In this document: one piece after another, positions 1 to 10,255 of the stretch
How the letters are laid out: each line of letters begins with the position of its first letter
Position numbering within the stretch: position 1 is the stretch's first letter
NCBI RefSeq assembly: GCF_004764705.1
Contig: NZ_SHLX01000025.1
Location: 1 to 64,000, forward strand
Length of the DNA: 64,000 bases
Origin: Paenibacillus cymbidii
GTDB lineage: Bacteria > Bacillota > Bacilli > Paenibacillales > NBRC-103111
Direction of reading: 5' to 3'
Position numbers and translations under genes: made by a program
The notes under the pieces: generated by a model
The model's input: the letters and a program-made list of their open reading frames with translations, nothing else
Database searches by the model: none
Told to the model about the DNA's origin: nothing

Positions 1-134
1 CGGGGTTCGGGGTTCGGGGTTCGGGGTTCGGGGTTCGGGGTTCGGGGTTCGGGGTTCGGGGTTCGGGGTTCGGGGTTCGGGGTTCGGGGTTCGGGGTTCG
101 GGGTTCGGGGTTCGGGGTTCGGGGTTCGGGGTTC
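1..134. repeat. G-rich 7-bp tandem repeat array
   Basis: The unit CGGGGTT is repeated about 19 times without visible variation and runs off the left edge of the window, so its full length is unknown. Each unit carries four consecutive G on the + strand, spaced by TTC, which is the arrangement that can fold into G-quadruplexes. The array lies beyond the terminator of leuA and contains no gene. Confidence 0.95.
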
Positions 135-158
135 TGCCTCTGCTTCTGCTCCTGGTTC

Positions 159-187
159 AAAAAAAACGGAGACGCATGTCGTCTCCG
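159..187 (-). terminator. Rho-independent terminator of the ilv-leu operon
   Basis: On the minus strand an 8-bp stem (positions 187-180 with 174-167, CGGAGACG-type arms and a 5-nt loop) is followed by eight T. It lies 24 bases past the leuA stop codon and closes the operon. Confidence 0.9.
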
Positions 188-210
188 CTCTCCTGCATCC
201 TATGCCGTGC

Positions 211-1758
<1,548 letters not shown>

Positions 1759-1790
1759 AACGGTCACCTCCTGTAGCGTTGCGATAAGCT

Positions 1791-1841
1791 TGCAGGGAAT
1801 AGGTCCGGCCGCGGCTTGCCGGCCCGAATCTATTCCCTGCA
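1791..1841 (-). promoter_or_regulatory. Stem-loop in the ilvC-leuA gap
   Basis: A perfect 12-bp inverted repeat (TGCAGGGAATAG and its complement, 1791-1802 and 1830-1841) encloses a GC-rich inner stem. No T run follows, so it is not a typical terminator. It lies just upstream of the leuA ribosome binding site. A role in mRNA processing or stabilisation is inference. Confidence 0.6.
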
Positions 1842-1910
1842 CAAGGGCGGACATCGGACGCTGCCACTAGACAGCTCGGTGCCCGCCGGTACTTACTATC
1901 ATGCTATGGC

Positions 1911-2903
<993 letters not shown>

Positions 2904-2933
2904 GTTCGTAGTTCCTCCTTTGATTTTGAACCC

Positions 2934-3041
2934 TGTGAGCGGGTGCCGCAGCGGACCCGCACTCACCCGGCGACACCGGACACGGACAAGCCGTGCGCGT
3001 TTCCAGGCCGGCGCGAGGGTCCGTTCCGACCCCCGCTCACA
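2934..3041 (-). promoter_or_regulatory. Structured 5' leader of ilvC with alternative pairings
   Basis: The segment TGTGAGCGGG (2934-2943) is exactly complementary to 3032-3041, which would close a domain of about 108 nt holding further hairpins (GGGTC/GACCC and CACGG/CCGTG). The same 2934-2944 arm can instead pair locally with 2955-2966 (ACCCGC plus TCAC with a 2-nt bulge). The two pairings exclude each other. The structure ends about 14 nt before the ilvC ribosome binding site. I do not recognise a known riboswitch class. Confidence 0.55.
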
Positions 3042-3043
3042 AG

Positions 3044-3072
3044 ATTATAGCGGTTGCTTGCCCAAGTAACAA
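3044..3072 (-). promoter_or_regulatory. Internal promoter for ilvC-leuA
   Basis: Read on the minus strand, TTGTTA (3072-3067) and a perfect TATAAT (3049-3044) are separated by 17 bp, a good sigma-A promoter. Transcription would begin near 3037, at the 5' arm of the structured leader. Confidence 0.7.
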
Positions 3073-3095
3073 TCCGATCGACGAATAACGACGGT

Positions 3096-3587
3096 TTACT
3101 GCGCGGCGCCGCGGATCATCGCGGTCACGCCGGTGCGGGAAAACTCCTGAATGCCGTAAGGCTTCAGCAGCTCGGCCATGGCGTCGATCTTGTCCGGCGC
3201 GCCGATGACCTGCACGATCAACGAATGCGGCCCGATGTCGACGACGGACGCGCGAAACGTTTCGACGACGCCAAGCACTTCCGGACGCTGCGACGGTTCG
3301 GCAGCGACCTTGATCAATGCCACCTCGCGGGCGACCATCGGCTGCGCGCTGATGTTGACGACGCGGATGACGTCGATCAGCTTGTACAGCTGCTTGCTGA
3401 TCTGGTCGAGCATGCGGTCGTCGCCGGTCGAGACGATAACCATGCGCGACAAGCCCGCTTCCTCCGACGAGCCGACGGTAATGCTTTCGATATTGAAGCC
3501 GCGCCGGCCGAACAGACCGGACACCCGCTGCAGGACGCCCGGCTGATCGTTTACAAGAACGGATATCGTATGCTTTCTCGCGCTCAT
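3096..3587 (-). CDS. ilvN: Acetolactate synthase small (regulatory) subunit
   Basis: This regulatory subunit (IlvN/IlvH) binds the large subunit and gives valine feedback inhibition. The 163-residue product begins MSARKHTISVLVNDQPGVL, an ACT domain, followed by the family C-terminal domain. The ATG overlaps the ilvB stop codon by 4 bp (ATGA), which implies translational coupling and a balanced subunit ratio. Confidence 0.96.
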   Translation of the reverse strand: MSARKHTISVLVNDQPGVLQRVSGLFGRRGFNIESITVGSSEEAGLSRMVIVSTGDDRMLDQISKQLYKLIDVIRVVNISAQPMVAREVALIKVAAEPSQRPEVLGVVETFRASVVDIGPHSLIVQVIGAPDKIDAMAELLKPYGIQEFSRTGVTAMIRGAAQ

Positions 3588-5326
3588 TCCGAATCCCCCA
3601 TTATCATTTGCCCGATCGTATTACCCTGCGTCACCATCGGATACACGTTTTCTTCCTTGCGGACGACGAAGTCGATCACGACCGGTCCCGGCGTATCGAG
3701 CGCTTCCTGCCAGGCGCGGCGCGCTTCTTCCTTGTTCGTTGCGCGCAAGCCCTTGACGCCGTAGGCTTCGGCCAGCTTGACGAAATCCGGGCTGCCTGCA
3801 AGATCGATATGGCTGTAGCGGTTGTCGTAAATGATTTCCTGCCACTGCCGCACCATGCCGAGCACCTGGTTGTTGATGATGACAATCTTCACCGGAATGT
3901 TGTGGATCGCGCACACCGCAAGCTCCTGCGAGCACATCTGCATGCCGCCGTCGCCGTTGATCGACACTACCAGCTTATCCGGGTTGCCCATCTGGGCGCC
4001 GATCGCCGAAGGGAAACCGAACCCCATCGTGCCGAGTCCGCCCGAGGTGACCCAGGAGCGCGGCCGTTTGAACTTGTAGTATTGCGCCGCCCACATCTGG
4101 TGCTGCCCGACGTCGGTCGTCACGATCGCTTCGCCCTTCGTCGTTTCGTTGATCATTTCGATTACGAACTGCGGCTTCAGCTCCGTATCGGAATCTTTGT
4201 AGCGCAGCGGGAACTCTTTCTTCATCTGCTGGATCTTGGCGACCCACGCTTCCGATTTGGCCGGCTTCGCTTTCGTGTTGGCGTACTGCAGCACCACTTT
4301 GACGTCTCCCGCCACCGGTATGGCCGTTGCCACGTTTTTGCCGATTTCCGCCGGATCGACGTCGATGTGCACGATTTTCGCTTTGGGCGCGAAGCCGTCC
4401 AGCTTCATCGTGACGCGGTCGTCGAAACGGGCGCCGATCGAAATGAGCAGGTCCGCATCCTGGATCGCCATATTCGACGTGTACGTGCCGTGCATGCCCG
4501 GCATGCCCATCCACAGCTCGTGCGCGCTCGGGAAGCCGCTTAAGCCGAGCAGCGTCGTTGTGACCGGAATGCGCGTCTTCTCGGCAAAAGCGATAAGCTC
4601 CGCCGAAGCGTCGGCATACACGACGCCGCCGCCGGCCAGAATGACCGGACGTTCCGCCGCGGCGATCGCTTCGATCATTTTGTCCGCTTGCGCCTTGTTC
4701 GGGTCGTTGTTGACCTGATAGCCGCGAATGTTCACGCCCGTTACCGGCTTGAACACCGCCTTGTGCGCGGAAACGTCCTTCGGAATATCGATCAGCACTG
4801 GACCTTTGCGGCCGGTATTCGCGATATGGAACGCCTCGTGAATGATGCGCGGCAAATCCTCGACGTTGCGCACCAGATAGCTGTGCTTCGTAATCGGCAT
4901 CGTGATGCCGGTAATATCCGCTTCCTGGAAGGCGTCCGTACCAATAAAATTCGTCGCCACGTTGCCGGTGATGACGACCAGCGGAACCGAGTCCATATAC
5001 GCCGTCGCAATGCCGGTGACCAGGTTCGTCGCGCCCGGACCCGAAGTGGCGATGCAGACGCCGACTTTGCCGGTAGTGCGCGCGTAGCCGTCCGCGGCGT
5101 GAATGGCGCCTTGCTCGTGGCGGGTGAGCAAATGGTGGAAATCCGGATTGCCGTGCATTGCGTCGTAGATGAACAGCACGGCGCCTCCCGGATAGCCGAA
5201 TACGCAGTCTACCCCCTCCAGCAGCAAGGAACGCAACAGCATGTCGGAGCCCGAGATGACGTCCGGCTGCCGCAGCTTGTCGAGCAGCTCTTCCTTCAGC
5301 ACTTTCGACGGATTGATAACACTCAT
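3584..5326 (-). CDS. ilvB: Acetolactate synthase large subunit
   Basis: IlvB is the ThDP-dependent catalytic subunit that makes 2-acetolactate and 2-aceto-2-hydroxybutyrate. The 580-residue product shows the N-terminal pyrimidine-binding domain (FGYPGGAV with the catalytic Glu in LTRHEQGAIHAADGYAR), a central FAD-binding-type domain, and the C-terminal ThDP motif GDGGMQM ... NNQVLGMV. The start is preceded by GAGGAGGGT. It is the first gene of the operon, directly downstream of the T-box leader. Confidence 0.97.
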   Translation of the reverse strand: MSVINPSKVLKEELLDKLRQPDVISGSDMLLRSLLLEGVDCVFGYPGGAVLFIYDAMHGNPDFHHLLTRHEQGAIHAADGYARTTGKVGVCIATSGPGATNLVTGIATAYMDSVPLVVITGNVATNFIGTDAFQEADITGITMPITKHSYLVRNVEDLPRIIHEAFHIANTGRKGPVLIDIPKDVSAHKAVFKPVTGVNIRGYQVNNDPNKAQADKMIEAIAAAERPVILAGGGVVYADASAELIAFAEKTRIPVTTTLLGLSGFPSAHELWMGMPGMHGTYTSNMAIQDADLLISIGARFDDRVTMKLDGFAPKAKIVHIDVDPAEIGKNVATAIPVAGDVKVVLQYANTKAKPAKSEAWVAKIQQMKKEFPLRYKDSDTELKPQFVIEMINETTKGEAIVTTDVGQHQMWAAQYYKFKRPRSWVTSGGLGTMGFGFPSAIGAQMGNPDKLVVSINGDGGMQMCSQELAVCAIHNIPVKIVIINNQVLGMVRQWQEIIYDNRYSHIDLAGSPDFVKLAEAYGVKGLRATNKEEARRAWQEALDTPGPVVIDFVVRKEENVYPMVTQGNTIGQMIMGDSE

Positions 5327-5366
5327 TCCAAAACCCTCCTCTCAAAATAGCGGGGTGCGCAAATAC

Positions 5367-5424
5367 CAAAAAACCCCTCGCGTCCCGAATGTCATAACAA
5401 ACATTCGACGGGACGAAAGGGGTT
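5367..5424 (-). terminator. T-box leader terminator
   Basis: On the minus strand a long stem (ACCCC...GTCCCGTCGAATGT paired with ACATTCGGGAC...GGGGT) ends in six T. It lies just after the T-box sequence and before ilvB, so it is the attenuator hairpin that competes with the antiterminator. Confidence 0.88.
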
Positions 5425-5712
5425 AAGCTTCCGTGGTACCACCCACATTTGCCGCATGCCTCACAGCATACGACCTCGACAGGTATCGACCGGAGCGCGC
5501 AGCTCGGACCGAACCTTCGGCACGGTAACGTGTGCCAATCCGATTCTCCCTAATACGCGGATCCATTCGAACACGCTTTTCAGGAAAACAGCTCCGAGGT
5601 GAGCTCGTAATAAGGGATTATGGCATTGGTTTCAGCTAATCCTCTGCTCTCTGAAACATAAGGGCCCTTAAAACTTCGTCCTCTTCATAGCCGATAACAT
5701 GTAACAACGATA
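5367..5712 (-). promoter_or_regulatory. T-box leader (tRNA-sensing), Leu specifier likely
   Basis: The conserved T-box sequence AATGTGGGTGGTACCACGG is read on the minus strand from about 5450 to 5432 and is followed by the terminator. The leader of about 340 nt also has the GAAGAGGACGAAG and CAGAGAGCAGAGG elements of stem I. A CTC triplet at 5603-5601, followed by A and CCTCGGAGC, sits where the specifier codon is normally found, so uncharged tRNA-Leu is the probable signal. Uncharged tRNA would stabilise the antiterminator and switch on ilvB-ilvN-ilvC-leuA. The specifier assignment is by pattern, without a computed fold. Confidence 0.88.
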
Positions 5713-5717
5713 AAAGT

Positions 5718-5747
5718 ATTATACGCACAGGAGCAGCCCCAAGTCAA
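5718..5747 (-). promoter_or_regulatory. Promoter of the ilv-leu operon
   Basis: TTGACT (5747-5742) and a perfect TATAAT (5723-5718), 18 bp apart on the minus strand, place the start of the T-box transcript near 5711. The promoter lies only about 40 bp beyond the stop codon of the SLH gene. Confidence 0.82.
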
Positions 5748-5786
5748 GATGCGGTTGCAAAATGATCGGGCAAGCGCTCGGCGGCG

Positions 5787-8700
5787 TTATGGACGGCCGA
5801 CCCACTTTTCGTTGCCGTTCGCAAGCGGAATCGCGCGGTAGCCGGTTGACGCCGCTTCGATCTCCGCGTACGCCCAATGTTTCTCCGGCACGTCGGGCCA
5901 AGTCGGCTGCGGCGCGCCTTCCAGCGCCGGGCGTCCGAGCGCGCGATTCATCAGCTTCGCCGCTTCGGCCCGCGTCAGCGACTGCTCCGGCCGGAACGAA
6001 CCGTCCGGGTAGCCGTCCAGCCAGCCGGCTGCGGTTGCCGCGTCGATCGCGTCCGCCGCCCAGTGCCCGCTCGTGTCGGCATAATCGTGCGCAGCGGCCT
6101 CGCCGGCCTGCTTCCAGCGCGCCAGCACGGCGGCCATTTCCGCTCGCGTGATCGGACTTTGCGGGCGGAACAGCCCGTCGCCGTCGCCGGCCATAATGCC
6201 GGCTGCCTGCAAGCGGGCCACGGCTGCGCTCGCCCAGAACGCGTCCGGCACATCGGCATAGCCGTCCGCTTCCGTTGCGGCCCCGTCGCCCAGCGACCGG
6301 TCGATCAAAGCGGCGATTTCCGCCCGCGTCACCGGCTGGTCCGGCCGGAACGTGCCGTCTTCGTAGCCGAACCAATATGGTTCCCGCACGCGGGTATTGT
6401 CGGCCCGGACAATCGTAAACGTACTGAATTTGTCGATGGCGATTTCGATGCCGGCCGGATTGCCCGCCGCATCGTATTTGATCGTGCCCTTCTGCAGTTC
6501 CTTCGTGCCGTCGCTATGTTCGATGTAAACGGCCAGTTGGGCCAGGAACGCTTCCCGCTGCTGCGGGTCGGCAGGGATGGAGCCGGCCGGCAACGGGAAC
6601 TCGACCAACGTCCGGCGGTCGGCATAGTTCGTTTCGATCGTCATCGGCTTGCCGAGCACGACAATCGTGGCCGCCTTCGTTTCCTGCCTGATTTCCTCCG
6701 CCTTGGTCACGCGGGTTTCGACCTGCTGCCGCTCGTCCGGCTTGACGATCGGCACGATGCGGAAATACAGGTCGCGATCGTCGGCTTGCAGTTCGCCGAG
6801 GGTCGCCTGCGGCAGCGTAATTTTGACATCGTTCGTTTGGATGGAAAGATCGACGTTTTGGCCGGCCGTAGCGCCGATCGCTTGTTTCGCCAGCGTCACC
6901 GCAACGGCATCAGCCGGATCCTGGGGCAAATCGTCAATCACGATGCGCACGCTGCTTTGCCCGTTCTGCTTCGCTTTGTCCACGGCCTCCAGCGCCTTCT
7001 TCTCTTCGAAGACGACTTCGTCCAGCTTCGTCCCGTCCGCTTCCTGCTTGCGCGTGATGTCGACTTTGGCGGCCGAGCCGCCAAGCTCGCCGACGACCAC
7101 ATCGACTTGCCGCGTAGCCGCATTCGGCTTGGCCGTTGCCGCAGGCGTCGGCGTCGGTGTCGGCGACGGTGTTGCTTCCGGTTCGCTGCGGTACACGTTC
7201 ACGTAATAAGTCGTCGCGCTCGTACCATCCTGCGACGTCACTACGATCGGAATACGCGACCAGCCGTAGCCGACCGAAATCGTTTGCTGCGACAAGCCGG
7301 TTTCGGCCGCGACCCCGTTAATGCGAATGGACCCGTGGCTCCACGACTCCGCTTTAAGCGTCACGGCGTTGATATATTCGGGCATCGTCACCGAATATTC
7401 CGTCGTATCCCGGCTGAACGCCGGCGATATGCCGAAACTGACCGACTCCAACGCATGCAGCTTGCCGTCGGCATTCGGCACGACATTGGAATGCTGGAGC
7501 GTCGTCGTGTGGAAAACGACATCGGCGTGAACCATCGTCATGCGGAATTTGTAGGCCGTGCCGGCGTTCAGTCCGTAAACGTCATAAACGACGGAATTGA
7601 CAGTTGCGGAAACCGGCCTGATTTGCGATAGCGACCATGAGCTCCCGCCGTCGGCGGATTGTTCGATCGACATGTCGCTCATTGTATCCTTGGGCTTAAA
7701 GGCCAGTGTCGCTTCCGTGCCGTCGACGCTTCTCCCCTGGAACTGCAGCAATTCGTCGGTGTAGAATTCGACGGAGGAATCGCGCGCCGCCAAATAATCG
7801 CGCGCAGTGTTCTGCTTGGACACGTTTTTGCCGGCGACATCCATAGCGGCCGCATAGGCCTGGTCATAGTTGGTGATCGCGATGCCATTGATCGTGAACG
7901 CCACCACCTCCGCCCAAACGCCGTCCATTTCGATGCCGATATAGTTGTGATGCACGTAGTTGTTTTCAAGTGTTACGGTAAGCGAGGCCGTCAAGAACGG
8001 CGTAATTGCAATGCCGGAGCTCGTATAGTCCGCAAGAAACGAATTATCGTAGCCCGAAACCGTATTTCCGGTCACCGTCGCGGTGCCGCCATACAGGAAG
8101 AGGGCGTACTCGTATCCGTCCGAGTCCCGCAGCTTCTGCGCCATGATGTCGCTTGCGCCGACAAATGTGTTGTTGCGGATGACGGCCGTCGTTCCTTCGC
8201 GCACCGCAATAGCATTGCGGAACGCGTTCGAGTCGTCGACCGAACTGTTCTCGACCGTAATGACCGGGGCGTAGCCCAATTTCCTTTCCGTATGTACGGC
8301 GAAAGACAAAGGAGTGTCCTTCTCGGGATGATCGGCGTTATTGTTGTCGGTAACCGCGTCGTGCTCCCCGAAAAAATTGCGGAACTTCACGCCGTTCACA
8401 TTCACTTGTGCGTTGTACGCCGCGTTGATGACCGTCAAAATTTTATATCCGCCGCCCGACAGCGTCATGTTGTCGATGCGCAGGTCGCCGTCCTGCATCA
8501 CCATCAGAAATCCGTGCCCGTGATAGACGCTGGAGCCTTCGATGACCGGATAATATTTGCCTTCCCCCGCCACGATTGTGGCGCCGTTGCCGTGAATGGC
8601 CACCTGCCTGGTAATTTCGGCATAATCCAGGTTGTATACTGCCGCCGCCTTCAACGAAATGACCGATACGTTCGCATCGTCCAAATACGTGCGCAGCGCG

Positions 8701-9065
8701 GTCGAATCCGCCGCTGTGACGGTGCTGTCCAGGTTGTCGGTCGCCGCGGACAGCGGCTGTTGCTGGCGCACCCGAATCGTTTTGGCGCCGGTCGAATCGA
8801 CCGTCGTGCTGTCGCCGATCGCCGTCCATGTCGTCCCGTCCGTCGTATACGCCAATCCGTCGGATGCGGCGACCCGGCTGCCCGTACCGTCCGCGGAGCG
8901 GACGAAATAAGCGGCAGCGGATTCGACGGACGACAACGATACCGTCGGCGCGGGCAAGCTGCTGTCGGCCCAAGCGACCGCAGCCGGAAAACTGGCGGCG
9001 AACATCGCCGCTATCGTACCGATAGCCGCCATCTTGGCGACCAGGCGTTGCAAATATGTTTTCAT
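5787..9065 (-). CDS. Large SLH-domain surface protein with beta-helix
   Basis: The 1092-residue exported protein begins with a signal peptide (MKTYLQRLVAKMAAIGTIAA... ending near AWA). A region of about residues 110-400 is rich in short Asn/Gly/Val turns typical of a right-handed parallel beta-helix. An FN3-like segment follows, then a cadherin-like beta-sandwich (about 540-640) and a Pro/Thr linker (PSPTPTPTPAATAKP). Three SLH motifs end the protein (FGYEDGTFRPDQPVTRAE, DGLFRPQSPITRAE, DGSFRPEQSLTRAE), and would anchor it to pyruvylated wall polymer. The chosen ATG has an AGGGGAAGGGA-type site; 13 in-frame codons upstream have none. The substrate of the helix is unknown; sugar or wall binding is inference. 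Confidence 0.9.
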   Translation of the reverse strand: MKTYLQRLVAKMAAIGTIAAMFAASFPAAVAWADSSLPAPTVSLSSVESAAAYFVRSADGTGSRVAASDGLAYTTDGTTWTAIGDSTTVDSTGAKTIRVRQQQPLSAATDNLDSTVTAADSTALRTYLDDANVSVISLKAAAVYNLDYAEITRQVAIHGNGATIVAGEGKYYPVIEGSSVYHGHGFLMVMQDGDLRIDNMTLSGGGYKILTVINAAYNAQVNVNGVKFRNFFGEHDAVTDNNNADHPEKDTPLSFAVHTERKLGYAPVITVENSSVDDSNAFRNAIAVREGTTAVIRNNTFVGASDIMAQKLRDSDGYEYALFLYGGTATVTGNTVSGYDNSFLADYTSSGIAITPFLTASLTVTLENNYVHHNYIGIEMDGVWAEVVAFTINGIAITNYDQAYAAAMDVAGKNVSKQNTARDYLAARDSSVEFYTDELLQFQGRSVDGTEATLAFKPKDTMSDMSIEQSADGGSSWSLSQIRPVSATVNSVVYDVYGLNAGTAYKFRMTMVHADVVFHTTTLQHSNVVPNADGKLHALESVSFGISPAFSRDTTEYSVTMPEYINAVTLKAESWSHGSIRINGVAAETGLSQQTISVGYGWSRIPIVVTSQDGTSATTYYVNVYRSEPEATPSPTPTPTPAATAKPNAATRQVDVVVGELGGSAAKVDITRKQEADGTKLDEVVFEEKKALEAVDKAKQNGQSSVRIVIDDLPQDPADAVAVTLAKQAIGATAGQNVDLSIQTNDVKITLPQATLGELQADDRDLYFRIVPIVKPDERQQVETRVTKAEEIRQETKAATIVVLGKPMTIETNYADRRTLVEFPLPAGSIPADPQQREAFLAQLAVYIEHSDGTKELQKGTIKYDAAGNPAGIEIAIDKFSTFTIVRADNTRVREPYWFGYEDGTFRPDQPVTRAEIAALIDRSLGDGAATEADGYADVPDAFWASAAVARLQAAGIMAGDGDGLFRPQSPITRAEMAAVLARWKQAGEAAAHDYADTSGHWAADAIDAATAAGWLDGYPDGSFRPEQSLTRAEAAKLMNRALGRPALEGAPQPTWPDVPEKHWAYAEIEAASTGYRAIPLANGNEKWVGRP

Positions 9066-9181
9066 GATGAGTCCCTTCCCCTGTTGGATTTTCCTACTAA
9101 TCAACTAAAAATGACATACTTCGCCATATTTCCGCTTTATTCGCGGCACCAGCTCCCCTATTTCACCAAGTAATCATCTCT

Positions 9182-9215
9182 ATTATAGGACAAAAGACTT
9201 ACAAAAGTCTTACAA
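9182..9215 (-). promoter_or_regulatory. Probable activated promoter of the SLH gene
   Basis: A TATAAT box lies at 9187-9182 on the minus strand, but the -35 region is poor. In its place are two contiguous 11-bp direct repeats (AAG(A/T)CTTACAA, 9194-9204 and 9205-9215), with a third ACAA in register at 9190-9193. Direct repeats with 11-bp period over a missing -35 are typical of OmpR/PhoP-type response regulator sites. The regulator is not identified. Confidence 0.5.
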
Positions 9216-9286
9216 GAATGATCAAAAACACGCAAAAATATGCCCGCCCGATCGGAACCGATGGGCGCATAGCCAGTCGAACCGGC

Positions 9287-9480
9287 AAATAAGCCCTGTT
9301 TTATTGCCTATTGGGGTGAAAATGGGCACCCACAACAATATAGCCAGTGAAATCGCTGGCTATTTCGCAGAAAAGTCCCGTTTAGAGGTGATTTGAGCCA
9401 TATACCCAGTGAAAACACTGGCTATTTTTCTCGAAGCGGATAAAACGGGGCCAATAAGCCATTTTTCATGGCCTATTTCG
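9287..9480. repeat. Dispersed four-palindrome element, copy A
   Basis: Four palindromes are centred near 9300, 9351.5, 9413.5 and 9465. The inner two are type A (half-site about ATAGCCAGTGA, 2-4 bp centre, then the complement). The outer two are type B (AATAAGCC ... GGCCTATT). Centre spacings are 51.5, 62 and 51.5 bp, as in the other three copies. The copy fills much of the 537-bp gap between rplT and the SLH gene, which holds no coding sequence I can support. Confidence 0.9.
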
Positions 9481-9500
9481 GTGAAATGAATAACAGAGGG

Positions 9501-9545
9501 GGGGTTCCGCCCGCTCCGCTTCCTCGCGAAGCGGGTCTGAACCCC
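9501..9545. repeat. GC-rich hairpin next to the rplT terminator
   Basis: The outer arms GGGGTTC and GAACCCC (9501-9507, 9539-9545) enclose an inner 7-bp stem CCGCTTC/GAAGCGG (9516-9522, 9528-9534). There is no T run on either side. It lies immediately beyond the rplT terminator and may be an accessory termination or mRNA 3'-end structure. Confidence 0.55.
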
Positions 9546-9556
9546 ACGACCAAACG

Positions 9557-9586
9557 AAAAAACGCCGCGACCCAAAGGTCGCGACG
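9557..9586 (-). terminator. Terminator of infC-rpmI-rplT
   Basis: On the minus strand the arms CGTCGCGACC and GGTCGCGGCG are followed by six T, 16 bases after the rplT stop codon. Confidence 0.9.
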
Positions 9587-9602
9587 CAAAGATCCGGACG
9601 GC

Positions 9603-9962
9603 TTACGCGTTCATTTTTTGCTTGGCGGCTACGGCCAAGTCGGAAAATGCTTTGGCATCGCTGACGGCGAGGTCGGCGAGCATCTTGCGGTTGACGTCGA
9701 TGCCGGCCAGCTTCAGGCCATGCATGAACTTGCTGTAGCTGAGGCCGTTCGTGCGGGCTGCAGCGTTGATGCGGGTAATCCACAGCTTGCGGAAGTCGCG
9801 CTTCTTGGCGCGGCGGTCGCGGTATGCGTACAGCAGGGATTTCATGACCTGCGCGTTTGCCGTTTTAAAAATGCGGTGTTTGGAACCGAAATACCCTTTT
9901 GCCAGCTTCAAAATCTTTTTATGACGACGACGAGTGGTGAACCCGCCCTTTACTCTTGCCAT
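9603..9962 (-). CDS. rplT: 50S ribosomal protein L20
   Basis: L20 is a primary binder of 23S rRNA needed early in 50S assembly. The 119-residue product MARVKGGFTTRRRHKKILK... is the full family length, with the basic N-terminal extension and the globular C-terminal domain. It is the last gene of the operon. In Bacillales L20 represses this operon by binding the leader upstream of infC, and such a leader is present here. Confidence 0.98.
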   Translation of the reverse strand: MARVKGGFTTRRRHKKILKLAKGYFGSKHRIFKTANAQVMKSLLYAYRDRRAKKRDFRKLWITRINAAARTNGLSYSKFMHGLKLAGIDVNRKMLADLAVSDAKAFSDLAVAAKQKMNA

Positions 9963-10006
9963 ACTGTTCTACCTCCTTGGGATGATCGACGTGCGGCGCG
10001 CGTCGT

Positions 10007-10207
10007 TTATTTCACGTATACGAGCAGTTGTGCGATCCGTTTGGCGTCTCCGCTCGATACGAGCGCTGGCTTGCGCAATCCGCGCTTGCGGCCGGCCGAC
10101 TTGCTTTCGAGAATGTGGCGTTTGAACGCGTGGCTTCTTTTCAACTTGCCGGTACCGGTTTTGCTGAAGCGCTTCGCGGCGCCGCGGTGCGTTTTCATTT
10201 TAGGCAT
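10007..10207 (-). CDS. rpmI: 50S ribosomal protein L35
   Basis: This 66-residue basic protein starts MPKMKTHRGAAKRFSKTGTG, the L35 signature, and is of normal length. It lies between infC and rplT with gaps of less than 50 bp, in the conserved gene order. Its ribosome binding site GGAGGATT precedes the ATG. Confidence 0.98.
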   Translation of the reverse strand: MPKMKTHRGAAKRFSKTGTGKLKRSHAFKRHILESKSAGRKRGLRKPALVSSGDAKRIAQLLVYVK

Positions 10208-10255
10208 AGGGGTGAATCCTCCTCATAATCGTGTCGTTCGTTACCGCATCAGTTC

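Noticed and set aside
5300..5800. tRNA-like GGTTCG segments in the ilv leader
   Set aside because: They belong to the T-box leader; no full cloverleaf can be drawn.
7659..9173. Open frame of 504 codons on the + strand opposite the SLH gene
   Set aside because: It is antisense to a protein with clear signal peptide and repeats, has an Arg/His-rich shadow composition and lacks a ribosome binding site.
9287..9480. Palindromic element as a pair of ordinary terminators
   Set aside because: The palindromes lack consistent T runs, occur four per copy at fixed spacing, and the rplT operon already has a strong terminator nearby.
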